Shown: positions 1 to 8,904 of the stretch, piece after piece
Layout of the letters: every line of letters starts with the position of its first letter
How positions within the stretch are numbered: position 1 is the stretch's first letter
Assembly: GCA_047633195.1 (NCBI GenBank)
Contig: JBLIEU010000025.1
Span: 1 to 31,218, forward strand
DNA from: JAKVAV01 sp047633195
GTDB lineage: Bacteria > Bacteroidota > Bacteroidia > Flavobacteriales_D > Cryomorphaceae
Length of the DNA: 31,218 nt
Direction of reading: 5' to 3'
Translations under genes and position numbers: made by a program
Notes under the pieces: generated by a model
What the model was told of the DNA's origin: nothing
What the model saw: only the letters and a program-made list of their open reading frames with translations
The model's database searches: none

Positions 1-562
1 TATCCATCTTATCCCGGTGAGTTATATTTCGCCTGACTTGATCACGGGTCAGTTGTTCTTCTTTCGTTGCCAGCTCGGCAAATCTTCTTTCTACACGCAC
101 CTCGGGGTCGGCAGTCATGAAAATTTTAAGTTCCGCATCTGGAAGCACAGCGCTACCAATGTCTCTGCCATCCATCACCACGCCGCCATTCCGAGCTGCC
201 TTCTGCTGCATCACTCGTAGCTTTCCCCTTACTTCAGGTATGAGACTTACCTGACTCACCAGAGAAGAAACGTTGAGCGAACGAATCTCTTCTTCCACTT
301 CTTCTTCATTCAAGCGTGTGGTATTGATTCCGTTTTTATTAATGAAATCAACATCAATGGAAATTAGATTGTCGATCAATCCTTGATCGTTAACTTTCCC
401 CTTATTCGTTAAGTTATTTCGGATAGCGAAAAGCGTGACAGCTCTATACATTGCGCCTGAGTCAATGTAGGAGTAGTTCAGTGCTTTTGCGAGCCCTTTT
501 GCCAAGGTGCTTTTCCCACAGGATGAATAGCCATCTATGGCTATGTTTATCTTTCTTTCCAC
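1..562 (-). CDS. cmk: Cytidylate kinase (partial, 3' end outside window)
   Basis: Phosphorylates CMP and dCMP with ATP in pyrimidine nucleotide salvage, in the cytoplasm. About 187 codons are present and the C-terminal end lies beyond the left edge. The N-terminus carries the P-loop IDGYSSCGKST (residues 9-19), followed by DSGAMYRAV and the CMP-kinase signature MDGRDIG, then a basic stretch typical of the LID region. The chosen start is a GTG at 560-562, which places the P-loop about ten residues in, as is usual for the family; no ATG is available before the P-loop. It follows porQ by 36 bases on the same strand and is probably co-transcribed with it. The porQ-cmk neighbourhood is common in Bacteroidota (established knowledge). 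Confidence 0.93.
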   Translation of the reverse strand, partial: MERKINIAIDGYSSCGKSTLAKGLAKALNYSYIDSGAMYRAVTLFAIRNNLTNKGKVNDQGLIDNLISIDVDFINKNGINTTRLNEEEVEEEIRSLNVSSLVSQVSLIPEVRGKLRVMQQKAARNGGVVMDGRDIGSAVLPDAELKIFMTADPEVRVERRFAELATKEEQLTRDQVRRNITHRDKMD

Positions 563-598
563 GGCTGGCGAAGATAGGAATACCTGACTGGAATGCGG

Positions 599-1636
599 TT
601 ATGACTTTTTGAAATCGTCGAATTTGAAGCCTAGCGTGAAATGATTGCTGACCCCTGCCACACTATACGCCGCTCGAGCATAGCTGATATGGATTTTTGC
701 CACACGAAAGCCAAGGCCATAAGTAATTCCTGCCCCTCCAGGATTGTCATCAATCTTCAATTGCTGCCGTCGGTTGTAATTGTATCCCAGTCTCAAATTG
801 AAATTCTCTGTGAGCAGAATCTCGGCATTGAATACCAAATGCCTTATCAGGTTTTCACCAAAACCTCCAGGGTTTGTTACCACCTCTTCACCCGTTATCG
901 GATCAATTTCTGTGATAGTTCGCTCAGGAGTGAGATCCCAGCGTTGAAGGTTTTCTCCGACAACTGAAAATCGAATGGGCGCCTTGGCCAGCCTTTTAGA
1001 AAAAGCAGCCTGAATCTCAAACGGCAAGGTTTCATTCTCGCCATCGCGGTAGCTGCTTAGTGAGGTTCCTAAATTCATGATTAACACGGTAGCCGTGAAA
1101 AGCTTTTCAGCATTGTAGAAGGTACCACTAAAGTCAGCGGCCAAGGCTGTCGATTTGTATTCGGCTAGTTCGCTCAAAATAAATTTCAGATTTCCACCCA
1201 CCGAAAATCGCTCATTGATTTGGCGTCCATAGCCTCCCTGAAAAAGATATTCGCCTGCATTGAAAGAACCAATTACTTCTCCTGTCTCTGTGGTCATAGA
1301 GAAGTCACCATAGCCCAAACTCGTGATCCCGAGAGAGAATGTTCCCACACTGTCGATGTGCTTGGCATATCCTGCATGAATGATACTTGCTTCGCCAAAA
1401 AAGGGAGTGTAACCGAAAACTATTTGGTCAGAACTCAGCGAGTCGAGAAGAGATGGGACATACAAACCTAGGTTCAAATCGCCATCTTTTACGGCAATGG
1501 CATTTCCCCCCAAGGCAGCTATTCTGGCTGGGGAAATGAGTTGAAGAATTTGAAAGTTGGCTTGCCCATTTTCTTGTGAAAAAACTTGAGAAAAACCAGA
1601 TAGTGCTAGGACTATCGCTAGTAACCGTTTATACAT
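599..1636 (-). CDS. porQ: Type IX secretion system protein PorQ
   Basis: A 345-residue exported protein of the PorQ family, an outer-membrane beta-barrel-like component linked to the type IX secretion system, where the PorQ/PorU/PorV/PorZ attachment complex handles cargo at the cell surface (established for Porphyromonas gingivalis). A hydrophobic signal peptide covers about residues 1-20 and ends near VFSQENG. The family start is visible after it: FQILQLISPARIAALGG (about 28-44). Alternating amphipathic strands rich in Gly, Tyr and Phe fill the rest. The position between lon and cmk supports the call. A near-match to the -7 box (TATTTTG, one base short of TAnnTTTG) lies about 16 bases upstream of the ATG. 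Which cargo is secreted cannot be told from this window. Confidence 0.88.
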   Translation of the reverse strand: MYKRLLAIVLALSGFSQVFSQENGQANFQILQLISPARIAALGGNAIAVKDGDLNLGLYVPSLLDSLSSDQIVFGYTPFFGEASIIHAGYAKHIDSVGTFSLGITSLGYGDFSMTTETGEVIGSFNAGEYLFQGGYGRQINERFSVGGNLKFILSELAEYKSTALAADFSGTFYNAEKLFTATVLIMNLGTSLSSYRDGENETLPFEIQAAFSKRLAKAPIRFSVVGENLQRWDLTPERTITEIDPITGEEVVTNPGGFGENLIRHLVFNAEILLTENFNLRLGYNYNRRQQLKIDDNPGGAGITYGLGFRVAKIHISYARAAYSVAGVSNHFTLGFKFDDFKKS

Positions 1637-1697
1637 CTCGGTGCAAAAAACGCAAAATATTCTAGTCTATTGCTGAGGGTTTAAAAACTTGCCAGAC

Positions 1698-4145
1698 TTA
1701 AGCGACTTTGAGGGGCTCTGCCACTTTTTGAGTCAACAGGGCTTTCTCAACTACTTCCATCATGTCATCTACAAAATGGAAAGTCAATCCATCGATATAC
1801 TTTGGATTGATCTCTTTCAAGTCTTTCTCATTTTTTGAAGACATGATGATTTCCTTGATGTTGGCACGCTTGGCGGCTAGGATTTTTTCTTTCACTCCAC
1901 CTACAGGAAGTACTTTTCCGCGTAGTGTGATTTCTCCCGTCATTGCCAAATACTTTTTCACTTTTCTCTGGGTGAAAATAGATGCCAGCGCAGTAAGCAA
2001 TGTGATTCCAGCAGAAGGGCCATCTTTTGGTGTGGCACCCGCGGGTACGTGGATATGCACATTCCAATTGTCAAAAATTTCTTGGTCTAGTCCGAGCGCA
2101 TCGCTGTGAGACTTCAAGTATTCCAAAGCAATCATTGCTGACTCCTTCATCACGTCACCTAAGTTTCCTGTCAGGGTAAGCTTCCCTTTTCCTTTGGTGA
2201 GGGAGCTTTCAATAAATAAAATATCTCCGCCTGTCGGTGTCCAAGCCAACCCTGTTACAACTCCAGCTACGTCATTGTCCTGGTATTTGTCTTTTGCGTG
2301 CGATGGACCCAATATATCTTCCAGCTGATCAACGGTGATCGTTGGAACGAATTCTTCCTCCATCGCAATTTCCTTGGCTCTGTTTCGAACCAACTTAGAA
2401 ATTTTCTTTTCGAGTCCTCGCACTCCTGATTCGTTCGTGTATTCCTCCACGATTTTTTCAAAAACAGGCTTGCCGACTTTGATCATTTCCTTGCCGAGCC
2501 CATTTTCTTTGATCTGCTTTGGTAAAAGGTGCTTTTTGGCGATCTCTACTTTCTCTTCTACAGTGTAGCCATTTACCTCTATGATTTCCATGCGGTCGCG
2601 AAGGGCTGCATGGATGGTGTTCAGGCTATTTGCCGTGGCAATGAACATGACCTTAGAAAGGTCGTAGTCGAGCTCAACATAGTTGTCGTAAAAAGTCGAG
2701 TTTTGCTCGGGGTCGAGCACTTCTAGCATAGCCGATGATGGATCACCGTGTGAATCTCTGCCGAGCTTATCCAATTCATCTAAAATGAAAACGGGATTAG
2801 AAGTGCCCGCTTTTTTGATGTTCTGAATAATTCTTCCTGGCAATGCACCGATATACGTTTTTCGGTGACCTCGAATTTCTGCTTCGTCGCGCAAACCGCC
2901 CAAAGACATACGTGCGTATTTTCTTCCCAATGCTTCGGCAACGGATTTTCCTAAACTGGTTTTACCCACACCTGGAGGTCCGTAAAGACAAAGAATAGGC
3001 GATTTCATATCACCTTTGAGCTTTAGCACAGCCAAGTGTTCAATGATTCGCTCCTTTACTTTTTCGAGTCCGTAATGATCGCGGTCTAAAATTCTTTGAG
3101 CTCTTTTTAAGTCAAATTTATCCTTGGAGTAATCCTGCCAAGGAAGTTCCAAAAGGGTTTCCAGATAGTTCAGCTGAACCGAGTAATCTGCCCCCTGTGG
3201 ATTCATTCTTCTCAAACGATCCAGCTCTTTGTGAAAAGCCTTACCCGTTTTCTCGTTCCACTTTTTTGTCTCTGCTCGCTTCAACATTTCCGCGACGAGC
3301 TCCTCTTGAGGATTACCACCCAATTCTTCTTGGATGGTCTTCATCTGCTGATGGAGGAGGTATTCGCGTTGCTGCTGGTCGATATCGACTTTGACCTTTG
3401 ACTGGATGTCATTCTTCAGCTCGAGCATTTGCAACTCTTTGCTGAGGTATTCCAGCACCAATTCAGCGCGTTTGCGCAAATCAGCAATTTCCAAAAGCTT
3501 CTGTTTGTCCTTCACTTCCGCGTTCATATTGCTCGAAATGAAGTTGACCAAGAAACTGTGGCTCTCAATGTTCTTTATGGCAAATTGTGCTTCCGAAGGG
3601 ATATTTGGCGAAAGCTTAATGATGTGAAGGGCCAAGTCCTTAAGCGAATCAACCAATGCCTGGAATTTTCTTTTTCCAGTCTCAGGTTTTATCTCAGCAA
3701 ACTCTTTCACTCTGGCTTTGAGGTAGGGCTCTTCTGATACTGGTTCGATTAGTTCGAAACGCTTTTTACCTTGAATGATAACCGTCGTGCTACCATCGGG
3801 CATTTTGAGCAAACGCATGATCTTAGCGATGGTTCCGATCTTGTTTAAATCATCGAACTGAGGGTCTTCAATCGATTGCTCTTTTTGACTAGCCACACCT
3901 ACCAAGCTTTTGCTCTTGTATGCCTCTTGAATTAGCTTAATACTTTTATCTCTTCCTACAGTGATGGGGATAACCACCCCAGGGAAAAGTACTGTATTTC
4001 GAATCGGAAGTATTGGCAGTTCTACAGGAGTCTCCTCGCTGTTCATTTCCGCTTCGTCTTCGTTTGTGATTAATGGGATGAATTCCGTCTCATTCTCAGC
4101 CATATTTTGCATGTCTTGTGGATCCCAAAGTTTATTTTCGATCAT
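1698..4145 (-). CDS. lon: ATP-dependent protease La (Lon)
   Basis: Cytoplasmic AAA+ serine protease that degrades misfolded and regulatory proteins. The 815 residues have the full Lon architecture: an N-terminal substrate domain beginning near ELPILPIRNTVLFPG (about residue 43), coiled-coil linker segments, an AAA+ module with Walker A GPPGVGKT (389-396) and Walker B VFILDELDK (452-460), and a C-terminal protease domain with the catalytic dyad Ser711 (DGPSAG) and Lys754 (GGVKEK). All key residues are present, so it should be active. The ATG at 4145 follows an A-rich stretch; ATGs at codons 12 and 15 are alternatives, since the first 40 residues are acidic and poorly conserved. An inverted repeat at 4165-4188 sits just upstream. 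porQ follows 61 bases downstream. Confidence 0.98.
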   Translation of the reverse strand: MIENKLWDPQDMQNMAENETEFIPLITNEDEAEMNSEETPVELPILPIRNTVLFPGVVIPITVGRDKSIKLIQEAYKSKSLVGVASQKEQSIEDPQFDDLNKIGTIAKIMRLLKMPDGSTTVIIQGKKRFELIEPVSEEPYLKARVKEFAEIKPETGKRKFQALVDSLKDLALHIIKLSPNIPSEAQFAIKNIESHSFLVNFISSNMNAEVKDKQKLLEIADLRKRAELVLEYLSKELQMLELKNDIQSKVKVDIDQQQREYLLHQQMKTIQEELGGNPQEELVAEMLKRAETKKWNEKTGKAFHKELDRLRRMNPQGADYSVQLNYLETLLELPWQDYSKDKFDLKRAQRILDRDHYGLEKVKERIIEHLAVLKLKGDMKSPILCLYGPPGVGKTSLGKSVAEALGRKYARMSLGGLRDEAEIRGHRKTYIGALPGRIIQNIKKAGTSNPVFILDELDKLGRDSHGDPSSAMLEVLDPEQNSTFYDNYVELDYDLSKVMFIATANSLNTIHAALRDRMEIIEVNGYTVEEKVEIAKKHLLPKQIKENGLGKEMIKVGKPVFEKIVEEYTNESGVRGLEKKISKLVRNRAKEIAMEEEFVPTITVDQLEDILGPSHAKDKYQDNDVAGVVTGLAWTPTGGDILFIESSLTKGKGKLTLTGNLGDVMKESAMIALEYLKSHSDALGLDQEIFDNWNVHIHVPAGATPKDGPSAGITLLTALASIFTQRKVKKYLAMTGEITLRGKVLPVGGVKEKILAAKRANIKEIIMSSKNEKDLKEINPKYIDGLTFHFVDDMMEVVEKALLTQKVAEPLKVA

Positions 4146-4164
4146 AATTGTTCTTTTCCAAAGT

Positions 4165-4188
4165 GCGCCAATCTGTCAGAACTGGCGC
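4165..4188 (-). promoter_or_regulatory. Inverted repeat in the lon upstream region
   Basis: GCGCCA and TGGCGC form a perfect six-base inverted repeat around a 12-base spacer. Flanking G/C pairs extend it with one mismatch. It ends about 20 bases upstream of the lon ATG. On the lon strand no U-run follows, so it does not look like a terminator for the upstream gene. It could be a 5'-UTR hairpin or a protein-binding dyad. It does not match the CIRCE consensus. Confidence 0.4.
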
Positions 4189-4242
4189 TCAATTTATAAC
4201 ACTGCCACAAAAGTCAAGCGTCGTGCCAAAGTGGGGTGTAAA

Positions 4243-5445
4243 CTATTTTCGGTACTTTCTGTCGTGTTCTGCGACATGAACGAATACATCTTTGTCACGT
4301 TTGGAGAGTTTTATTCCTCTGCGAGACATCATAGCATTGGCTGCTTCTTCCGCTTTGTCCATTCTGAATTCTGAAAAGCCTTTCTCAGCTGAACCCCATG
4401 AAAAGGAAGGGATGAATTTATCGGGGAATCCACCCCCAAAGATGTTGGCACACATTCCTACGACGGTTCCGGTATTGAACATGGTATTGATTCCAGTTTT
4501 CGCATGATCGCCCATGATGAGTCCATGAAATTGGCGGCCAGTAGGCACAATCGCTTCTCGAGAGTAGTCCCAGACTTTTACCTCACCGTAGGTATTCATT
4601 AGGTTCGAGGTGTTGGTGTCTGCGCCAAGATTGCACCATGATCCGATCACAGAGTTCCCGAGGTACCCGTCGTGACCTTTATTGGAATAATCGTTAATGA
4701 TAGAATTGCCGACTTCTCCGCCTACTTTGCAGTGCTTCCCAATGGACGTGTCGCTATAAATTTTAGCGCCCATTTTCAGGGTGGAGTTCGCGCCCAATGA
4801 AAACGGCCCGCGAATCAAGCTGCCCTCCATTACTTCCGCGTCACGACCAATATAGATGGGGCCTTCACTTGCGTTGAGCACGCAATGACTCAACTTTGCA
4901 CCTTCTTCTACAAAGATTTCGTCTCCTTTTGTAGAGACATCACTACTGAAGTTTGTGCTGTGGTAATTTTTAGAAAGTCGCTTGAAGTCTTCTCGAAGTA
5001 CCTCTCCATTATGAGTAAAAATATCAGACGGTTTTTCGATTACCGTAAGGTTGGAGTTGAAGTGAACTTCCTCGCGATCAAAAAAGGTAAAGGAGATTGC
5101 TTCACCGTCATCAATTTTCTTTTGGACTTCGCTAATCTCAGCTTTGCCAGCCTTCACGGCAATGAATCTTCCTCGATGGGTCAGAATTTGATCTTCACTT
5201 AATTCGGCTATCGCTTCAACCAAGGCTGCATTCGGAATGGACGTTCCATGAATGAGAAGGTTCACTTCTTCTGGATCTTCGTTCAAGCCGAGATAAGACG
5301 CCGTTAAGCTACATAGCTCTGTTTGGAGTGCACTTCCCCATTTTTCGCTTATCGAGTCTATGCCTACCAATAGATCGCAGGCGGGCCTTGAAAAGGTGAG
5401 AGGCAGTAATCTTCTTCGGTCTACATCAATAAGAAATGTCTTCAT
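4243..5445 (-). CDS. GlmU-like sugar nucleotidyltransferase/acetyltransferase
   Basis: A 400-residue protein of the Bacteroidota-type alternative GlmU family, believed to make UDP-N-acetylglucosamine from glucosamine-1-phosphate (acetyl transfer plus uridylyl transfer) for peptidoglycan and glycans. The N-terminal half is a degenerate nucleotidyltransferase beginning MKTFLIDVDRRRLLPLTFSRP. The C-terminal half (about 185-330) is a left-handed beta helix with hexapeptide repeats (for example IYIGRDAEV, GAKIYSDTSIG, NSVIGSWCNLGADT). It ends with the conserved region FHGLIMGDHAKTGINTMFN and GGGFPDKFIPSFSWG. I chose ATG 5445 over the in-frame ATG 5463 because the family begins directly with this MKT-type sequence. 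It lies just after the rpmE2 terminator. Function comes from family knowledge; the classic GlmU N-terminal motif is absent. Confidence 0.85.
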   Translation of the reverse strand: MKTFLIDVDRRRLLPLTFSRPACDLLVGIDSISEKWGSALQTELCSLTASYLGLNEDPEEVNLLIHGTSIPNAALVEAIAELSEDQILTHRGRFIAVKAGKAEISEVQKKIDDGEAISFTFFDREEVHFNSNLTVIEKPSDIFTHNGEVLREDFKRLSKNYHSTNFSSDVSTKGDEIFVEEGAKLSHCVLNASEGPIYIGRDAEVMEGSLIRGPFSLGANSTLKMGAKIYSDTSIGKHCKVGGEVGNSIINDYSNKGHDGYLGNSVIGSWCNLGADTNTSNLMNTYGEVKVWDYSREAIVPTGRQFHGLIMGDHAKTGINTMFNTGTVVGMCANIFGGGFPDKFIPSFSWGSAEKGFSEFRMDKAEEAANAMMSRRGIKLSKRDKDVFVHVAEHDRKYRK

Positions 5446-5461
5446 GGAACCAAAAGATAAC

Positions 5462-5493
5462 AAAAAAGCCTTCCCGATGAAGAGAAGGCTTTT
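5462..5493 (-). terminator. Rho-independent terminator after rpmE2
   Basis: A perfect 10-bp stem (AAAAGCCTTC and its complement GAAGGCTTTT, 5464-5473 with 5484-5493) encloses a 10-base loop. Read on the minus strand it ends in six T residues, a textbook intrinsic terminator for rpmE2. It lies between the rpmE2 stop and the GlmU-like gene, so the latter may need its own promoter or depend on readthrough. Confidence 0.88.
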
Positions 5494-5514
5494 AAAAAAA
5501 CAGTTATTTCGAAA

Positions 5515-5772
5515 TTATTTGTTTTCGAACTTCGCGTATCGCTTACGGAACTTATCAACCCGACCAGCGGTATCAACAAGTTGCATTTTTCCTGTGAAGT
5601 AGGGATGAGATTCGCTTGAAATCTCCAACTTCACTAATGGGTATTCGTTACCGTCTTCCCATTTAATGGTCTCTTTCGATTCTACGGTTGAACGTGATAA
5701 AAAGGCGAAATCTGCTGCGATGTCCTTAAATACCACTTTTCTATATTCTTCAGGATGAATTCCTTTTCTCAT
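5515..5772 (-). CDS. rpmE2: 50S ribosomal protein L31, type B
   Basis: Small protein of the large ribosomal subunit, 85 residues, the normal length for type B L31. It shows the family start MRKGIHPEEYRKVVF, the region SSESHPYFTGKMQLVDTAGRV (about 53-72) and the basic tail FRKRYAKF. The zinc-binding cysteines of type A L31 are absent; there are no Cys residues at all, so this is the C-minus form that can replace the zinc form when zinc is scarce (established for other bacteria). A consensus -7 box (TACATTTG) lies 23-30 bases upstream of the ATG, and a strong terminator follows the stop, so it is probably transcribed alone. Confidence 0.97.
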   Translation of the reverse strand: MRKGIHPEEYRKVVFKDIAADFAFLSRSTVESKETIKWEDGNEYPLVKLEISSESHPYFTGKMQLVDTAGRVDKFRKRYAKFENK

Positions 5773-5794
5773 GACTGTATTGTTATTCGGGTTG

Positions 5795-5802
5795 CAAATG
5801 TA
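5795..5802 (-). promoter_or_regulatory. Promoter -7 box for rpmE2
   Basis: TACATTTG on the minus strand matches the Bacteroidota -7 consensus TAnnTTTG exactly. The expected transcript start is roughly 15-20 bases before the rpmE2 ATG. No clear TTG is seen at the -33 position. Confidence 0.6.
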
Positions 5803-5875
5803 CGGAAACCTTTTAATTCTAAAAATACTCAGAGCAAAATTGTAATATTGTCGGCAGAAAAGGAGTTATATCTTA

Positions 5876-7378
5876 GTGGAAATCCGAGTTCAACGTTTTT
5901 ATTACCCAGCTATTTTGATTGTTCTTCTCATTGGGGTACTTGCTACCGGATGTAAAAAAGAAGAATTCAATACCTCTCCTGACTTCAGATTGGCGTTCTC
6001 TACCGACACGGTAAGTTTTGATACGGTCTTTCAAAGTATTGGTTCCGCTACCAGGTTACTCAAAGTGTACAATCGCACAGATGAGTTCGTCGTCATCGAT
6101 CGAATTTCGGTGATTGATTCGTGTGATAGGTACGATCCATTTAGAGTTAACGTCGATGGAATTTCTGGTTCTACAGTTCGTGATATCGAAATAGGACCCA
6201 ACGACAGTATTTTCATTTTCGTAGAAGTGACTATTGATCCGGAACAGATTTGCTCGGCTTTGGAGCTAGGAGTTGTTGAGTTTTCGGTAAATGGAAACCA
6301 GCAATACGTTACGCTATTTGCATACGGATTGGATGCCATTTTCTACACACCCACTGTTTTCCCTGACAACGGGTTACCTGCTTATACACTTATAGACACC
6401 ACTCTTGGAGCTACCATCACATGGACTTCCGATAAGCCAATTGTAGTTTATGGATATGCTGTGGTCGACGAGGGTCAGAGACTTATTGTCGAGCCAGGAA
6501 CTCAAGTTTACTTTCATCAAGGCGCAGGTTTGTGGATATTCGAAGGTGGCTCTATCCAGGCAGGAAGCACTACTGGTGAGGCCGTCGTTTTTCAAGGAGA
6601 TCGCTTAGAAGAATTTTTTGACGAAGAACCGGGTCAGTGGGACCGCATTTGGATTCTTGGAGGAACGGAGAATAACTCTTTCGAGAATACCATTATCAAG
6701 AATAACTTTATCGGTATACAGGTGGAGCCATCGCCGTTTGATCCTCTCATATCTAATTCGTTAGTCCAGAACCGTCTTATTTTGAATAACGTCGCGATAC
6801 GCAACAATTCCATTGCGGGAATCTTCAGTAGAAACTACCGCATCCAAGCGGAAAACCTTCTGGTTAGTTCGAGCGGTCAGAATTGTCTGGCAGCAACTGG
6901 GGCAGGACAGTACCGTTTTGATCATTGCACCTTTGCCAATAACTGGTCTGCTTCCACGCGTCAAACTCCCGCCGTTTTCCTAACGAATCTCTATCAAGTC
7001 GATTCCCAGACATTGGGGGTTGGAAACATTTTAGAAAGCCGCTTCCGCAATTGCATTGTTTATGGAAATGGATTGAATGAGTTTGGACTCGATTTCGAGA
7101 CCAGTTCTGCAAATATTGATCTGAGCATCGACCACACCTTGATTAGAATGCAAGAGGATGATTTTCTTGAGCTCGATCAGTCCTATTTTGAAGAAGATAT
7201 ATTCGTAGGCTTTGATCCTGGGTTTGTCAACTTCTCGGGTGGTGATTTCAGATTGAGAGAGGACGCCTTTGTGCGTTCAAAAGGCACTAGCCAAGGAGGT
7301 CTCCCCAATTTCGATATTGTAGGAACACCTTACAATAATCCACGACCGCTTGGTTGTTTTGAGTATTTGCCGGAATAA
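5876..7378 (+). CDS. Predicted lipoprotein with right-handed beta-helix region
   Basis: A 500-residue predicted lipoprotein found widely in Flavobacteriales but without a known function. A hydrophobic segment (about 10-25) ends in the lipobox LATGC with Cys26 as the lipidation site, so it should be anchored in the outer or inner membrane. The stretch DTVSFDTVFQSIGSATRLLKV (about 44-64) resembles an immunoglobulin-like or DUF1573-like domain. After about residue 190, repeated N-rich strand-turn units (for example NNSFENTIIKNNFIGIQV, NNVAIRNNSIAGIF) are typical of a parallel beta helix. The GTG start at 5876 is supported by AAGGAG ten bases upstream, an unusually good Shine-Dalgarno sequence for this phylum. 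A weak -7-like box (TAATATTG, 5843-5850) lies upstream. No enzyme motif is visible. Confidence 0.85.
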   Translation: MEIRVQRFYYPAILIVLLIGVLATGCKKEEFNTSPDFRLAFSTDTVSFDTVFQSIGSATRLLKVYNRTDEFVVIDRISVIDSCDRYDPFRVNVDGISGSTVRDIEIGPNDSIFIFVEVTIDPEQICSALELGVVEFSVNGNQQYVTLFAYGLDAIFYTPTVFPDNGLPAYTLIDTTLGATITWTSDKPIVVYGYAVVDEGQRLIVEPGTQVYFHQGAGLWIFEGGSIQAGSTTGEAVVFQGDRLEEFFDEEPGQWDRIWILGGTENNSFENTIIKNNFIGIQVEPSPFDPLISNSLVQNRLILNNVAIRNNSIAGIFSRNYRIQAENLLVSSSGQNCLAATGAGQYRFDHCTFANNWSASTRQTPAVFLTNLYQVDSQTLGVGNILESRFRNCIVYGNGLNEFGLDFETSSANIDLSIDHTLIRMQEDDFLELDQSYFEEDIFVGFDPGFVNFSGGDFRLREDAFVRSKGTSQGGLPNFDIVGTPYNNPRPLGCFEYLPE

Positions 7379-7816
7379 TTTCAGAGGTCAGAAAAGTAGG
7401 TGATATGCTAGCAGATTTGAAAAGGATTTTGCCAATTGGTTCTTAATCGGAGATCACCTTAGAATTTATCAATTTGTTTGACTCGATTTTGTCCCCCTCT
7501 TGTGTGGACTAGTGCAACACTGGAGGGTAGGCATGAAACGGGGCACAAACCCTTTTTCTCTTAATGGTTTGCAATTTTCCCCCGAGCTATTCCTGTAATA
7601 CTCCCAATCAACCCTAGAGCTGCTCTATACCCAACTCCCGAGCAACTCCTATGCAATCCCTATCCTACTATGGTAGAAAGGATTTCAATGGGCCATTTGC
7701 ATCCGACCCGATTATCGCCCTAATAGATGTCGTCCACCCATCGCTCTTCGTGTATAAATGTCACATGGTAAAGGCCAAAAGTCTCTTTGTCGCCCTATCT
7801 CAATACCCAATACCAT
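7379..7816. other. Convergent intergenic region with no recognised gene
   Basis: 438 bases between the stops of two convergent genes. I find no credible coding region, tRNA or clear intrinsic terminator. A 7-bp inverted repeat (AGGTGAT at 7398, ATCACCT at 7453) has a long 48-base spacer and is weak. The right end (about 7797-7829) has a degenerate CAATACC-type repetition next to the reductase stop. Open frames here have no family likeness and I treat them as chance. Confidence 0.6.
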
Positions 7817-8866
7817 CTACTCAATACTCCCCAAAAACTCCAAGGTATCTACTCCATCTGCATAGTCCCAAAGCTCAGGTTTCTGGCTCTTGCCGAAAGG
7901 CACATCATTCTTAGACACGATGCATTGAATCTCTTCACTTCTTTCAGAAAGTTTGTCGAGCAATTGGTCGTGATCGGAAAAACGCTCGTAGAAGAGGGTT
8001 CCAACGGGGCTACTCATCGTTTCGCTTTGGCGCAATAGAAGAAAACCATTGTCCAATAAATCCTCTTGATTCATCATCCAAAGGGCCTTGTAGTAGTCGT
8101 AATTGTTCGCGTATTTATTGTGATTGACAACTTGATTGTGATCGTAAATAGACTCGAAAAAACGATCCAGATTGAAATCATCTTTAACGAAGAGCTTGGC
8201 TACATTTCTGCAACCCAGCCCGAAATAGCTGAAGATATCCTCACCCAGGAGTTTCAGTTCTTCGTCGCTTTCCGTTCCCGAAATCACGGCTACTGAATTC
8301 CTGTTCTTGCGAATGATGTTCGGATACTTCCCAAAATAATATTCGAAGTAGCGCGAACTATTGTTTGAGCCCGTAGCGATAATCGCATCGATGCCATCCA
8401 ACTTTCGATCTTCCACCCAAGTGATATCAAAGGCACCGTTTGTTGAAGTCTCATTAAAAAGAGTAAAAATCGCCGGTAGCAAAAGGCGGTCTTGGCTCGA
8501 AAGTTTCACCACGGGATGGTGCCCGCTCACCAATACGGCCAAAATATCGTGAAAGCCTACCAAAGGTAAATTCCCCGCAAGCACCAATCCGATTCGTTTA
8601 GACTCCTTTGGGGCAAGATCATAAGAACGAAGCCATTGGCTCACTGCTTCAGGTCTGAGCATAAAGGCAAATCCATCCAAAGACTTCTGGATGTTCTCTT
8701 CCGTGAACCAAGGGTTGAGGTTTTTCGAATGAATGACAGTGGTATTGAACCTTTCAACGCTCTCATCGTTAATAATTTGCTCGCGAGCTTCCTTTGAAGC
8801 GAGTTCATGAAAGATGAGGTGTAAATGATTGAGCTTTGTTTCGAGCTCAGATGTATTTGATGACAT
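7817..8866 (-). CDS. Acyl-CoA reductase, LuxC-like
   Basis: A 349-residue protein related to LuxC and the aldehyde dehydrogenase superfamily, predicted to reduce an acyl-CoA or acyl-enzyme to an aldehyde with NAD(P)H. Visible motifs are the nucleotide-binding-type stretch RIGLVLAGNLPLVGFHD, VKLSSQDRLLLP, DAIIATGSNNSSRYFEYYFG, and the likely nucleophile Cys219 in FGLGCRNVAKL. The start at 8866 (MSSNTSELETKL) is preferred to the in-frame ATG 69 bases upstream, because a consensus -7 box on this strand (8913-8920) lies inside that longer frame and would start transcription after the upstream ATG. It is divergent from a dicluster ferredoxin gene, a pairing I recall as conserved in Flavobacteriales. 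No lux fatty-acid reductase partners or luciferase lie nearby, so bioluminescence is not implied. The true substrate is unknown. Confidence 0.85.
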   Translation of the reverse strand: MSSNTSELETKLNHLHLIFHELASKEAREQIINDESVERFNTTVIHSKNLNPWFTEENIQKSLDGFAFMLRPEAVSQWLRSYDLAPKESKRIGLVLAGNLPLVGFHDILAVLVSGHHPVVKLSSQDRLLLPAIFTLFNETSTNGAFDITWVEDRKLDGIDAIIATGSNNSSRYFEYYFGKYPNIIRKNRNSVAVISGTESDEELKLLGEDIFSYFGLGCRNVAKLFVKDDFNLDRFFESIYDHNQVVNHNKYANNYDYYKALWMMNQEDLLDNGFLLLRQSETMSSPVGTLFYERFSDHDQLLDKLSERSEEIQCIVSKNDVPFGKSQKPELWDYADGVDTLEFLGSIE

Positions 8867-8904
8867 TAATTGCCTTTGGAATTCGTTAGTGACACGTTCA
8901 ACTT

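Noticed and set aside
641..967. A 108-codon plus-strand open frame opposite porQ, and similar frames opposite lon
   Set aside because: They are shadows of well-supported genes, without initiation context or recognisable motifs.
7398..7459. AGGTGAT/ATCACCT inverted repeat as a terminator for the lipoprotein gene
   Set aside because: The spacer is 48 bases and no T-run follows.
7651..7914. An 87-codon plus-strand open frame running from the convergent gap into the reductase gene
   Set aside because: It overlaps the end of a conserved gene on the other strand, has low-complexity repeats and no family likeness.
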